12,851 bases of DNA from an uncultured Collinsella sp. GTDB lineage: Bacteria; Actinomycetota; Coriobacteriia; Coriobacteriales; Coriobacteriaceae. The stretch covers positions 1-12,851 of the forward strand of contig URTL01000049.1 of assembly GCA_900550785.1 (NCBI GenBank). Direction: 5' to 3'. Below are positions 1 through 7,096 of this stretch, piece after piece; position 1 is the stretch's first letter; every line of letters begins with the position of its first letter. The notes under the pieces were generated by a model, which saw only the letters and a program-made list of their open reading frames with translations, was not told the origin of the DNA and did not search any database. The translations under genes were made by a program, and so were the position numbers.

Positions 1-600
1 AAGGCCGTGGCCGCTGACGGTGCCGCGCCCGCGAGCGCACCCGTCGCCGTCGCGCCCGCAGCTCCCACTCCGGCCGTCCCCGCGATCGCGTTTATCGGCT
101 ACCAAAACTCGGGCAAGACCACGCTCGTCGAGAAGGTCATTGCCGAGCTCACCCGCCGCGGCCTGCGCGTGGGTTCGCTCAAGCATCATGGGCATCACGG
201 CTTTGATATCGATGTACCCGCTAAGGACACCTGGCGCCATCACCAAGCCGGATCCAAGCACGTGGGCCTCATCTGCGCCACGCGCTGGGCGGAGTACGCC
301 GACACGCGCGAGGAGGACGAGATGCCCGCGCGCGAGCTGCTGTCGCGCTACAACGATGTCGATGTGGTGATCATCGAGGGCTACAAGACCGAGGGCTTCG
401 ACAACATCGTGGTCGCGCGCTCCGGTGTCGACCGTCTGCGCGGCAAGAGCTCGCTCGACCTGGTCGACGGTCACACGCTGGCCCTTGCCTGCAATGAGGC
501 CCTGGCGCGTCAGGCCTTCGACGCCGGCTTTGCGACCCGAGCCATCAACATCAACGACGCCCGAGCCATCTGCGACCTTATTCAAGATTATCTGGCCTAA
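1..600 (+). CDS. mobB: Molybdopterin-guanine dinucleotide biosynthesis protein B (MobB), 5'-truncated by the window edge
   Basis: MobB is a P-loop GTP-binding partner of MobA in attaching GMP to molybdopterin to make the MGD cofactor of molybdoenzymes in the cytoplasm. The reading frame is open from base 1, so the gene probably begins upstream. A GTG at 7 is possible but has no visible upstream context. Numbering from base 1, residues 1-28 are almost only Ala, Pro and Val and look like an interdomain linker. A Walker A motif GYQNSGKT follows at 33-40. Later come the MobB-typical KHHGHHGFDID stretch, a DTWRHHQAGS segment and the VVIIEGYKTEGF strand. The C-terminal half is complete and ends at TAA 598-600. 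The Ala/Pro linker suggests fusion to an upstream domain such as MobA or MoeA, which is inference. The family call is confident from these motifs. Confidence 0.9.
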   Translation, partial: KAVAADGAAPASAPVAVAPAAPTPAVPAIAFIGYQNSGKTTLVEKVIAELTRRGLRVGSLKHHGHHGFDIDVPAKDTWRHHQAGSKHVGLICATRWAEYADTREEDEMPARELLSRYNDVDVVIIEGYKTEGFDNIVVARSGVDRLRGKSSLDLVDGHTLALACNEALARQAFDAGFATRAININDARAICDLIQDYLA

Positions 601-656
601 AACCAGCCAAAAAAGACAGGTTAATTTGGCAGGTTTTATCTGGGCAAACGTCATTT

Positions 657-689
657 CCACCACAAAGGGGCCAGGCACCTTTGTGGTGG
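657..689. repeat. Intergenic hairpin repeat A, copy 1
   Basis: The element is CCACCACAAAGG, then GGCCAGGCA, then CCTTTGTGGTGG, a perfect 12-bp inverted repeat. Related copies lie at 2248-2278, 3202-3235 and 12179-12213. The shared core is AAGGGG(A)CAGGC(A/T)C flanked by arms that read CCAC...CAAA and TTTG...GTGG. This copy is the only one followed by a T-run. Confidence 0.8.
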
Positions 690-694
690 TTTTT
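657..694 (+). terminator. Intrinsic terminator after mobB (hairpin repeat A, copy 1)
   Basis: A perfect 12-bp stem (657-668 pairs with 678-689) has the 9-nt loop GGCCAGGCA and is followed directly by TTTTT at 690-694. It sits 57 nt past the mobB stop and separates it from the transporter promoter. The same hairpin recurs at three other places in the window, so it is also a member of an intergenic repeat family. Confidence 0.7.
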
Positions 695-697
695 GCT

Positions 698-734
698 TTG
701 GTAGATGTGTGGGGCATGCCTTACAATCTACCAA
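698..734 (+). promoter_or_regulatory. Candidate promoter and operator dyad for the MFS gene
   Basis: TTGGTAGAT (698-706) and ATCTACCAA (726-734) are perfect 9-bp inverted arms around a 19-nt centre that holds the palindrome GGCATGCC (713-720). A plausible sigma-70 promoter is embedded in it: -35 TTGGTA (698-703, 4/6 to consensus), an 18-bp spacer, and -10 TACAAT (722-727, 5/6). The arms therefore cover both promoter boxes, as expected for a repressor or a promoter-distorting regulator. Predicted transcription starts near 734 and gives a leader of about 130 nt. Confidence 0.5.
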
Positions 735-791
735 GTAGTTCATGACGGGCGAAAAACGGAGAGAAGGGGCTTGATGCGTCCTTAATGTTTC

Positions 792-844
792 ATGCGGATA
801 GATTGATTTGACAGACGGTGGCGAATGCCCGCCGTCCGCATTCG
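792..844 (+). promoter_or_regulatory. Structured 5' leader of the MFS gene (alternative stems or pseudoknot)
   Basis: Hairpin GACGGTGG (814-821) pairs with CCGCCGTC (829-836), 8 bp including one G-U. Its 7-nt loop CGAATGC (822-828) is perfectly complementary to GCATTCG (838-844) just downstream. ATGCGGA (792-798) is complementary to TCCGCAT (835-841). The pairings compete or can form a pseudoknot. The ribosome binding site lies only 8 nt after 844. No named riboswitch family was recognised. Confidence 0.35.
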
Positions 845-863
845 TATGAAACAAGGAGTCTCC

Positions 864-2150
864 ATGCTCGCCTCTCTTTTCTCAAAGCCTCAATCATCGC
901 TGTCCGCGCAGGCTAAGCACCTGGTGGCAATGCGCTTCCTCATATATACCGGCTTTCAGACCAGTTATTTTATCGGTGTCATCGGAACGCTCACCTATGC
1001 AGACGATGCCTCGGTTGTGGCGACATCGCTGGCCGTCCTTTTTATGAACGTATTCGTGATCTTGGGATCCTTTGCGGGTGGCGCGGCGCTCGACGCCTGG
1101 GGCCCGCGCCGTCATTTCTTGCTGAGCATCGTCGCCACGTTGGCAACCGGCGCGGCAATCCTCGCCTTTGGCAGCGCGACCGGAACAGTCCTTGCCGGCG
1201 CGGTACTCCTGGGCTTTGTGATGGGATTCGCCCAGCCCATCGCCACGTCCTATCCGGCGTATCTCACCGACGACCCCGTCGAGCTCAAAGACATCAACTC
1301 CGCCATAACCATGTTCTCCAACGTGAGCATTATCGTCGGCCCCACACTGGGCGGCTTTGTCGCGGCGGCTGCATCGTCACGCGCGGTGTTCGTGCTCATG
1401 ATGATCTTTACCGTACTGGCGCTCGTCGCCGGTTGGGGCTTTAGGCCGCAAGCAGGTCGTGCCGCCGCGCGCAAAAGTACTCCCGCGGATGGCAGCACAA
1501 CGGCAAGTACTGCCAGTCAAAACTCCGACTCCAGTAAATCCACCCGCGCCACCTTCGCGACCAGCATCAAGACGGTCTTTACCAACAGCGTCCTCGCCCT
1601 GCTGTTCTGCATTATTTTCCTTTCGAACTTTGGCTATGGAGCTTTCGATCCGCTGGAGTCGTTCTTCTACCGCGATGTTCTGCATGTCGGTGTTGAGTGG
1701 ATGGGCTGGCTCTCGTCGGCCTGCGGCGTGGGTGCGGTGCTGGGCGCCGTCCTCGCGCTCCGCTTGCCGCCGCGCTTCGTCAGCCTCAAAACGCTGCTCG
1801 TTGCACTCATGTCCGTGGGTCTGGGAAGCCTGCTCTACGTGGGAACGCCGTACGTGGGCATGGCTCTCATCGGCCAGATCGCCCTGGGCGTTGCCTGGGG
1901 TGTCGTCAATCCGCTCCACAACACCATCGTGCAAACGACGGCTCCGCTCGAGCAGCTCGGCCGCGTCAACTCGGTCATGGGCTTTGGCAACATGTTCGCC
2001 GGCGTGGCCCCGCTGGCGATTGCTCCCTGGCTGGCGGCGACATTTGGCGTGCAGCAGACGCTCGTAGGGGCGGGCACGGTCGTGACGGCGGTTCCCGCGG
2101 CGCTGCTGCTGTTTGGACGCCGGCATTTGGATCGTGCCGCAAAGCAGTAA
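864..2150 (+). CDS. Major facilitator superfamily transporter
   Basis: This is a 428-residue inner-membrane protein with about 12 hydrophobic segments and the usual 6+6 arrangement, normal in length for the MFS. The start at 864 is chosen because AAGGAG (853-858) lies just upstream; an in-frame ATG at 825 lacks a ribosome binding site and falls inside the leader hairpin. The loop after the second membrane segment carries a motif A-like GGAALDAWGPRRH at residues 72-84, with Asp77 and Arg82/Arg83. A hydrophilic Ser/Thr-rich central loop spans roughly residues 197-232 between the two halves. Substrate cannot be read from the sequence; drug efflux or metabolite export are both possible. The gene is probably monocistronic: it has its own promoter region at 698-734, and the 63-bp hairpin element B1 begins 2 nt after its stop. 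Confidence 0.88.
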   Translation: MLASLFSKPQSSLSAQAKHLVAMRFLIYTGFQTSYFIGVIGTLTYADDASVVATSLAVLFMNVFVILGSFAGGAALDAWGPRRHFLLSIVATLATGAAILAFGSATGTVLAGAVLLGFVMGFAQPIATSYPAYLTDDPVELKDINSAITMFSNVSIIVGPTLGGFVAAAASSRAVFVLMMIFTVLALVAGWGFRPQAGRAAARKSTPADGSTTASTASQNSDSSKSTRATFATSIKTVFTNSVLALLFCIIFLSNFGYGAFDPLESFFYRDVLHVGVEWMGWLSSACGVGAVLGAVLALRLPPRFVSLKTLLVALMSVGLGSLLYVGTPYVGMALIGQIALGVAWGVVNPLHNTIVQTTAPLEQLGRVNSVMGFGNMFAGVAPLAIAPWLAATFGVQQTLVGAGTVVTAVPAALLLFGRRHLDRAAKQ

Positions 2151-2151
2151 A

Positions 2152-2214
2152 AACCATCACAACATTCGATGAAAATCGCGATTTTGTCGAATAACGTCGA
2201 ATGTTGTGATGGTT
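2152..2214. repeat. 63-bp inverted-repeat element B, copy 1
   Basis: AACCATCACAACATTCGA (2152-2169) and its perfect reverse complement (2197-2214) form 18-bp inverted arms around a 27-nt centre. The centre includes the 14-bp palindrome AAAATCGCGATTTT (2172-2185). A second copy of the same length lies at 12225-12287. It starts 2 nt after the MFS stop, so it may act as a 3'-end stabiliser or terminator. There is no following T-run here. Confidence 0.85.
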
Positions 2215-2247
2215 CGCGCCCCGGGTCCGGCCACCCTTCGGGTTCGG

Positions 2248-2278
2248 CCACCACAAGGGGGCAGGCACCTTTGTGGCG
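2248..2278. repeat. Intergenic hairpin repeat A, copy 2 (degenerate)
   Basis: CCACCACAAGG, then GGGCAGGCA, then CCTTTGTGG. The stem is imperfect because one A of the left arm is missing, but the core CAGGCACCTTTGTGG is identical to copies 1 and 4. It lies 33 nt after element B copy 1 in the gap between the MFS and HAD genes. A separate short hairpin (ACCC, TTC, GGGT) lies just before it. Confidence 0.7.
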
Positions 2279-2305
2279 ATCGGGCCCCAACGGCCTGCGC
2301 CTTGG

Positions 2306-2311
2306 TATACC
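2306..2311 (+). promoter_or_regulatory. Candidate -10 box of the HAD hydrolase gene
   Basis: TATACC in the context GCCTTGGTATACC resembles the context before gatC (GCCTTGTATACT). It lies 55 nt upstream of the chosen start. No good -35 is visible at normal spacing, so support is weak. Confidence 0.3.
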
Positions 2312-2366
2312 ATGTACGCCGTTCACGAATACACCCCACACCGCCGCACAACCCAGAAAGGCCCCC

Positions 2367-3188
2367 ATGGACACCACCTTCAGCCACATTAAAGCCGTGT
2401 TCTGCGATATCGACGGCACGCTGCTCACGAGCCAGCACACGGTGTCCCCGCGCACCGTGGCGGCGATCCGCGCCCTGCGCGAGCGCGGCGTGCTCTTTGG
2501 CCTGTGCACCGGGCGCGACGCCCATGCGACCGAGGCCATGTTTGGGCTCTGGGGCATCGAAGGCCTGGTGGACGTGCTCGTGGGCTGCGGTGGCGCCGAG
2601 GTCATCGACCGCGCGCACGACATCAACGAGCTGAGCTATCCGCTGCCGGGCGAGACCATCGCACGCATCTGCAGGCACATGGCGGACCTTCCGGCAACAC
2701 CCGTCTGCCCCCGAGACGGCGTGTTCTACGTGCCCGAGAGCAACGCGTGCGTCGAGCACCTGTCGCGCGTCGACGGCGTGCCCTACCAGGTGGTCGATTT
2801 TGCCGAGTTTTTGCGCGAGCCGCAGCCCAAGGTGATGTTTACCATGGCGCCCGAGGTAATGCCGCGGGTGATTGAGCGGGCGTCGACGTTTGCCGATGAC
2901 ACTGTTAAGGCGGCGGCTCTGCAAACCACGCAGCGGCTCTACGAGTTTATGGATCCGCGCGTGTCCAAGACACGCGGCCTTGTGCGTGTGGCGGAGCTCA
3001 ACGACATGGAGCTCCAGAACATCTGCGTGTTTGGCGATGCAGACAACGACACCTGCATGGTGGCCGACGCCGGCGTGGGCGTGGCCATGGCAAACGGCAG
3101 CGACGCCACCCGCGCCGCCGCCGATTTTGTAACCGCCAGCAACGACAAAGACGGCATCGCGATCTTTATTGAGGAACATCTGCTGTAG
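2367..3188 (+). CDS. Cof-type HAD-superfamily phosphatase (class IIB)
   Basis: This 273-residue soluble hydrolase is of normal length for the Cof/YidA-like family, which dephosphorylates sugar phosphates, nucleotides or vitamin phosphates by an aspartyl-phosphate intermediate. Visible motifs are I, FCDIDGTLL with nucleophile Asp14 and acid/base Asp16; II, LCTGRD with Thr48; III, Lys201 in RVSKTRG; and IV, VFGDADND with Asp224 and Asp228. The stretch AGVGVAMANGSD that follows is characteristic of the Cof group. The start at 2367 gives MDTTFSHIKAVF, right before motif I. The frame is open further upstream, but that stretch is made of repeats A and B. The ribosome binding site is modest (AGAAAGG, 2355-2361). 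Substrate is not predictable. It is probably transcribed alone. Confidence 0.92.
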   Translation: MDTTFSHIKAVFCDIDGTLLTSQHTVSPRTVAAIRALRERGVLFGLCTGRDAHATEAMFGLWGIEGLVDVLVGCGGAEVIDRAHDINELSYPLPGETIARICRHMADLPATPVCPRDGVFYVPESNACVEHLSRVDGVPYQVVDFAEFLREPQPKVMFTMAPEVMPRVIERASTFADDTVKAAALQTTQRLYEFMDPRVSKTRGLVRVAELNDMELQNICVFGDADNDTCMVADAGVGVAMANGSDATRAAADFVTASNDKDGIAIFIEEHLL

Positions 3189-3201
3189 CGCTGGGGGAGA
3201 A

Positions 3202-3235
3202 CCACTGCAAAAGGGGACAGGCTCTTTTGCGGTGG
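3202..3235. repeat. Intergenic hairpin repeat A, copy 3
   Basis: CCACTGCAAAAG (3202-3213) pairs with CTTTTGCGGTGG (3224-3235), 12 bp with one G-T, around the loop GGGACAGGCT. The arms differ from copies 1 and 4 but compensate each other, which points to selection on the hairpin rather than the sequence. It lies 13 nt past the HAD stop, with no T-run after it. Confidence 0.75.
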
Positions 3236-3574
3236 CCTCAGGCGATTTGGGCGAAATGATGCCTAAAATCTGCGCGAAAATTCAAATATTGTTGTCTGAA
3301 CATCATGCTTCTAACCACCGATGGGTTTAAGATATTCTCATCAATTTGGTAGGATATTCATCCCGGTTAATGACCTACCGCTCACGGTCGATTTTCGACC
3401 GTTCGCAGGATGCATGCTCTTGAGCAAAATGTTGTGCAAATAAATCTAATGCCATTAAAAAATGATGGGCAACTAAATTACCAGTAGAAACAAAAAATAG
3501 ATAGCGAATAAACGAAGGTAAATCTGAGCAATTGTCAAGAGAATTGACAATTCGCTACAAAACTATCGGTTTAT
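3236..3574. other. AT-rich gene-free region upstream of the pilus operon
   Basis: No credible gene is seen on either strand. Base composition drops sharply: 3421-3480 is 17 of 60 G+C. It contains a GGTAGG/CCTACC inverted pair (3348-3353, 3374-3379), a 7-bp hairpin ACGGTCG/CGACCGT (3384-3390, 3396-3402) with no T-run, and a perfect 9-bp dyad AATTGTCAA-GAGAA-TTGACAATT (3530-3552). The last lies just upstream of the likely pilus promoter and could be a regulator site. TTGTCA (3532-3537) with TACAAA (3556-3561) is an alternative weak promoter. Confidence 0.5.
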
Positions 3575-3604
3575 TTGCCCAGATGTTCAAACAATCGTTA
3601 GAAT
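3575..3604 (+). promoter_or_regulatory. Candidate promoter of the pilus operon
   Basis: -35 TTGCCC (3575-3580, 4/6), 18-bp spacer, -10 TAGAAT (3599-3604, 5/6). This predicts a start near 3611 and an 84-nt leader. It is the best-scoring pair I found by eye in the region; it is not proven. Confidence 0.4.
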
Positions 3605-3614
3605 AGTCATTACT

Positions 3615-3649
3615 AAACGTGCGCAATTACAGATTGCGCAGATACGTTT
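3615..3649 (+). promoter_or_regulatory. Long dyad or hairpin with TGCGCAAT half-sites before the pilus operon
   Basis: TGCGCAAT (3620-3627) and ATTGCGCA (3633-3640) are perfect inverted arms with a 5-nt centre. An outer pair AAACGT (3615-3620) and ACGTTT (3644-3649) extends the structure. The same TGCGCAA/TTGCGCA half-sites form the dyad ahead of the sortase gene at 11138-11166, so this may be a shared operator or RNA element. Confidence 0.5.
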
Positions 3650-3672
3650 GATAGTGAAAGAGCAAGATCGCG

Positions 3673-3690
3673 GTCTCTTGGGGAGGAGAC
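3673..3690 (+). promoter_or_regulatory. Hairpin that would mask the ribosome binding site of the adhesin gene
   Basis: GTCTC (3673-3677) pairs with GAGAC (3686-3690), extended by T-G and T-A pairs. The Shine-Dalgarno GGGAGGAG (3681-3688) lies in the loop and 3' arm. The start codon at 3695 follows 4 nt later. If it folds, translation would depend on opening this stem. Confidence 0.4.
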
Positions 3691-3694
3691 ATCG

Positions 3695-6600
3695 ATGAAA
3701 GCAAATTCAGACAAATCTAAGCAGAGCAATAAAGCGATGCATCGTGTGCTAGCAGGCGTTTTGTGCGGAGCCTCCGTTTTGAGCCTGGTACTGTCGCTCG
3801 TCATGCCTCCGATCTCGCAGGCCATTGCCAACGATGCCCAGGCGGTTTCTGCCGAAAAAACTGTGACGGGGGATTCCTCAAGTGAGCCCACTGATGTGGG
3901 CAACACCAACAATGGGGATACCAAAAACCAGATTAGCGACGATTCCGAGGACGGCGCGAGCGAAGACGCCGCTGCCGCAGGCCTGCCGTCCGACGACACG
4001 AAGGTCGAGGGTGACACGCAGCCTTCCGACGCACAGCCTGCGGATGATGAAAATAACGATGAAAACGCTCCCGCCACCGTCAGTGCCGATGACTATACCG
4101 AGGTAAGCGGCGATGTTGCTGGGGTGTTTACCAATGGCGGCAAGTTCCGACTGACGGATTATGCCTATTCGGATAAGCAGATCACTATCAGCAAAGACAC
4201 CACCATCGATCTTAACGGCAACATGCTCTGTAACCGTTCTGGCGGCTTAGACTCCTTCTTTGTGGTCGAAAACGGAGCCACGCTCACTATCGAGGATTTA
4301 GGCCAAACAACAATAGATGCACCAAGTTCGGTCGATACGGCCAATACGCCGGCGGGTCAGCTTGCGAGTATGGAGTGGGAAAAGGGAAGCAGCTCTAATA
4401 ACGGCACTCCTAAGAGTCTTACTTACTATGAGACTAAGAGCACGCCCAAGACAGATGGACTTGGCACCACCGAGACTACGTACAGGCATGTCGTTACGGG
4501 CTTTGGCGCTATCGATGCAGCATCGGACAGCGGTTCCGTAAAGTATGTAGTCAACGTTGAAGCGGGCGGCATACTCAATCTCAAGGGCGGCATGATTACC
4601 ACGGCTGCCAATCTGGGCAACAACGGTCATGTGATTTATTCCGAGGGTACAGTCAAAATCGAGGGCGGTTACGTCACCAACGGCAACGGCGGTGGCTGGG
4701 GCGGTGGCCTGTGCATAGCAGGCACGAATCCCAAACTCGAAATGACAGGCGGTGTGGTCGCGGGAAACAAGGCGGCTGCTGGCGGCGGCATCTTTGCTGA
4801 CTTTACAGCCACTCTGAACCTTGCGGGCGGAATTATCTCTGGCAACGCTACGTATGGAAATCCCATCAACAATGGTGAAGACACCGGCGACGGTGGCTAC
4901 GGTGGCGGTGTTTATACCAAGGGTGCAAACGTTACCATTAGCGGTTCTGCCTGTATAACTAACAACCGAGTCAACGATCGCATCACTTGGGATAAACTTT
5001 ACAACAATGGCCTGCTCGGTGGCGGCGGCATTGCATGCACACATGGTGGCAAGCTCAGTATAGCGGACGGCTTGATTACGGCTAACTATTCCCATGAGGC
5101 TGGCGGTGGCGTCTACGCAGGTTTCTACAGTAAGAACAACGGCAAGAACATTAGCTTTGAAATGACTGGCGGCACGATTGCCGGTAACGAATCCGATAAC
5201 GCCGAGGGCGGCGGTCTGCGTGTCGCTGGCGGCGAAGGTGGCGACAATGTTGGCACGACTGCAACAATTAACGCTGGCGAATCTGGCAAGATTTACATTA
5301 CGAACAACAAGACGATGACGGGTAGCACCCCGAATCGTGGTGGCGACTGGGGCGGCGGTGGCGTCTTTATCCAGAAGGGCGGCAAGCTCAATATCGTAAA
5401 GACGCTGATCACTCAAAATGATGCCGGCGGCTGGGGTGGTGGCATCGGTGCCTGCCCCACGGGAGAGACGATTGTCTCGCACTCAAATGGTGCCGCAATC
5501 TACAACAATACGGATCATGGTTATGATGATCACATGTCTGCCGGAGGTAATGGCAAGAACGAGGACAGCGATTCTAACTACATTACCTCAACCTTCAAAG
5601 AAGCCGGTCACCAGGATTTCTTCCTGGTGCACAAGAATGACAGCAATAAGACGGTTGCAGTTGTGCTCGGCAAGATGCTCGGCGGCGGCTCAGCTGGCTG
5701 GCAGGGCACTTGCGATAATGCGAAGATAACCATCGATGCCAACGGCGGTGCCGAGGCCAAGTATATGTTCGGTTTGGAGGCCCATCCGACTGATGATGCC
5801 ATAGCAAATGCGCAAGCGGCAGCTACGACCGTCATCAGCGGCAACTACTCGTACACCCATGGCGGCGGCATTATGACCAACGGCGACCTCACCGTCGGCG
5901 AAGTCAATGATCTGAGCGTTTATCCGAGCATGAAGCTCAATGCCACTAAGGTGCTTAAAAATGAAAAGGGAATCTCGCAAAGCCTTAGCGGACACAATTA
6001 CAAATTTAAGCTGCTCCGCAAGGATGGTACCACTGAGCCTTCTTGGAAAGAGGACGGCACATTAGATATGGGCAATTGCAGTGTTGCGGGCGAGGCGACT
6101 GTTGACCAAACAAGCGGCGAAATCACCTTCAACTCTGGCAAGGACTATTCTTCGGGACAATACGTTTTCTATCTCGTTGAGGAACCCATCAGCGGCGATA
6201 ACGAATTGGACACTAAATTCGATAAGACCATTTACAAAATCGTGGTAAAAGTTGGGGACAGGCCATCCGAAACTAAATATCTCATGTCGTATCCTATTAA
6301 TTATTACAAGGTAGAAGGAGTAACTGTCTATAAAAAGTCCGAGGGGGCTAAGGACTTCGAACAGCTTAACGGAGGCTATTCCGTTAAGTACCTATCAGAT
6401 AATACGATGGCTTCGGTTAATATTGGCGACGGTGATAACCCGACCTTTACCAACAAAATTGAGCCCTATAACTCTCTTGGTTCCTGGACGCCTGCAGCGA
6501 CCAAGGTCGTTAAGGGTGGCGAGATGAAGAAGTTCACGCTCGAATTTGCGGATAACGAAAAATTCGAGAACGCTGAGAAGCGTACGACTGATGCCAAGAT

Positions 6601-7096
6601 GGCTACGACCGCTGCTGACGGCGACAAGCTCCAGATGCTTGAGTTCTCACAGATTGAGTACACACTTGACAAATTGAAGCAGAGTGATTCTGCTGATCCG
6701 GGTCGTCTCGCTGGCAAAGACTTCCAGTACTACGTGCGTGAGAGTACAGAGGTTCAGTGGTTCTCGCACTATACGTACGACAAGTCGGTCTATCGATTTG
6801 ATGTCAAGATGAAGGACAATGGAGAAGGTAAAATCGAACCCGAGATAGTGACCTTTACCAAAATCAAGGACGCTCACGGTGATCCTATCGCCGACCCGAA
6901 GCCCATTAACTTTGACAGTACCAAGCCCAAGTCCATCCCCACCTTCACCAACACCTACTCCACCTCTTTGCCCCTTTCTGGTATGTCGGGCGTCACACTG
7001 ACGTACCTTGCCGGCGCGGCGGTGCTTTGCGCTGCTGCAGCCTGGATGCACATTCGTCGTAAGGCGAATGCGAAGGGAGGTGAGCGTCGTGAATAA
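3695..7096 (+). CDS. Large pilus-associated beta-helix adhesin with two FctA-like domains and LPLSG wall anchor
   Basis: This 1133-residue secreted surface protein is probably the tip or accessory pilin. A signal peptide occupies residues 1-45 (basic start, hydrophobic core 18-37, likely cut near AIA/ND). An acidic Ser/Thr/Asp/Asn linker spans about 54-128. About 130-735 is a Gly/Asn-rich repeat region with many GGG turns and TGG-x-I-x-GN units, typical of right-handed parallel beta-helices. Two Spy0128/FctA-like domains follow. The first has Lys752 (NATKVLK), Glu829/830 and Asn920 (TFTNK); the second has Lys937 (AATKVVK), Glu1016 (YYVRES) and Asn1086 (TFTNTY). These are the expected Lys-Asn isopeptide partners with a catalytic Glu. 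The sorting signal is LPLSG (1092-1096), then a hydrophobic span and an Arg/Lys tail. The start has a strong RBS, GGGAGGAG. It overlaps the next gene by 8 nt. It is more AT-rich than its neighbours. The ligand is unknown. Confidence 0.85.
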   Translation: MKANSDKSKQSNKAMHRVLAGVLCGASVLSLVLSLVMPPISQAIANDAQAVSAEKTVTGDSSSEPTDVGNTNNGDTKNQISDDSEDGASEDAAAAGLPSDDTKVEGDTQPSDAQPADDENNDENAPATVSADDYTEVSGDVAGVFTNGGKFRLTDYAYSDKQITISKDTTIDLNGNMLCNRSGGLDSFFVVENGATLTIEDLGQTTIDAPSSVDTANTPAGQLASMEWEKGSSSNNGTPKSLTYYETKSTPKTDGLGTTETTYRHVVTGFGAIDAASDSGSVKYVVNVEAGGILNLKGGMITTAANLGNNGHVIYSEGTVKIEGGYVTNGNGGGWGGGLCIAGTNPKLEMTGGVVAGNKAAAGGGIFADFTATLNLAGGIISGNATYGNPINNGEDTGDGGYGGGVYTKGANVTISGSACITNNRVNDRITWDKLYNNGLLGGGGIACTHGGKLSIADGLITANYSHEAGGGVYAGFYSKNNGKNISFEMTGGTIAGNESDNAEGGGLRVAGGEGGDNVGTTATINAGESGKIYITNNKTMTGSTPNRGGDWGGGGVFIQKGGKLNIVKTLITQNDAGGWGGGIGACPTGETIVSHSNGAAIYNNTDHGYDDHMSAGGNGKNEDSDSNYITSTFKEAGHQDFFLVHKNDSNKTVAVVLGKMLGGGSAGWQGTCDNAKITIDANGGAEAKYMFGLEAHPTDDAIANAQAAATTVISGNYSYTHGGGIMTNGDLTVGEVNDLSVYPSMKLNATKVLKNEKGISQSLSGHNYKFKLLRKDGTTEPSWKEDGTLDMGNCSVAGEATVDQTSGEITFNSGKDYSSGQYVFYLVEEPISGDNELDTKFDKTIYKIVVKVGDRPSETKYLMSYPINYYKVEGVTVYKKSEGAKDFEQLNGGYSVKYLSDNTMASVNIGDGDNPTFTNKIEPYNSLGSWTPAATKVVKGGEMKKFTLEFADNEKFENAEKRTTDAKMATTAADGDKLQMLEFSQIEYTLDKLKQSDSADPGRLAGKDFQYYVRESTEVQWFSHYTYDKSVYRFDVKMKDNGEGKIEPEIVTFTKIKDAHGDPIADPKPINFDSTKPKSIPTFTNTYSTSLPLSGMSGVTLTYLAGAAVLCAAAAWMHIRRKANAKGGERRE

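Noticed and set aside
2169..2366. N-terminal extension of the HAD protein to an upstream ATG
   Set aside because: The extra 66 codons consist of hairpin repeats A and B and spacer. The family starts right before motif I, at 2367.
7008..7088. Upstream ATG for the minor pilin
   Set aside because: It would overlap the adhesin's coding end by about 90 nt. The GTG at 7089 has a strong RBS and an ideal signal peptide.
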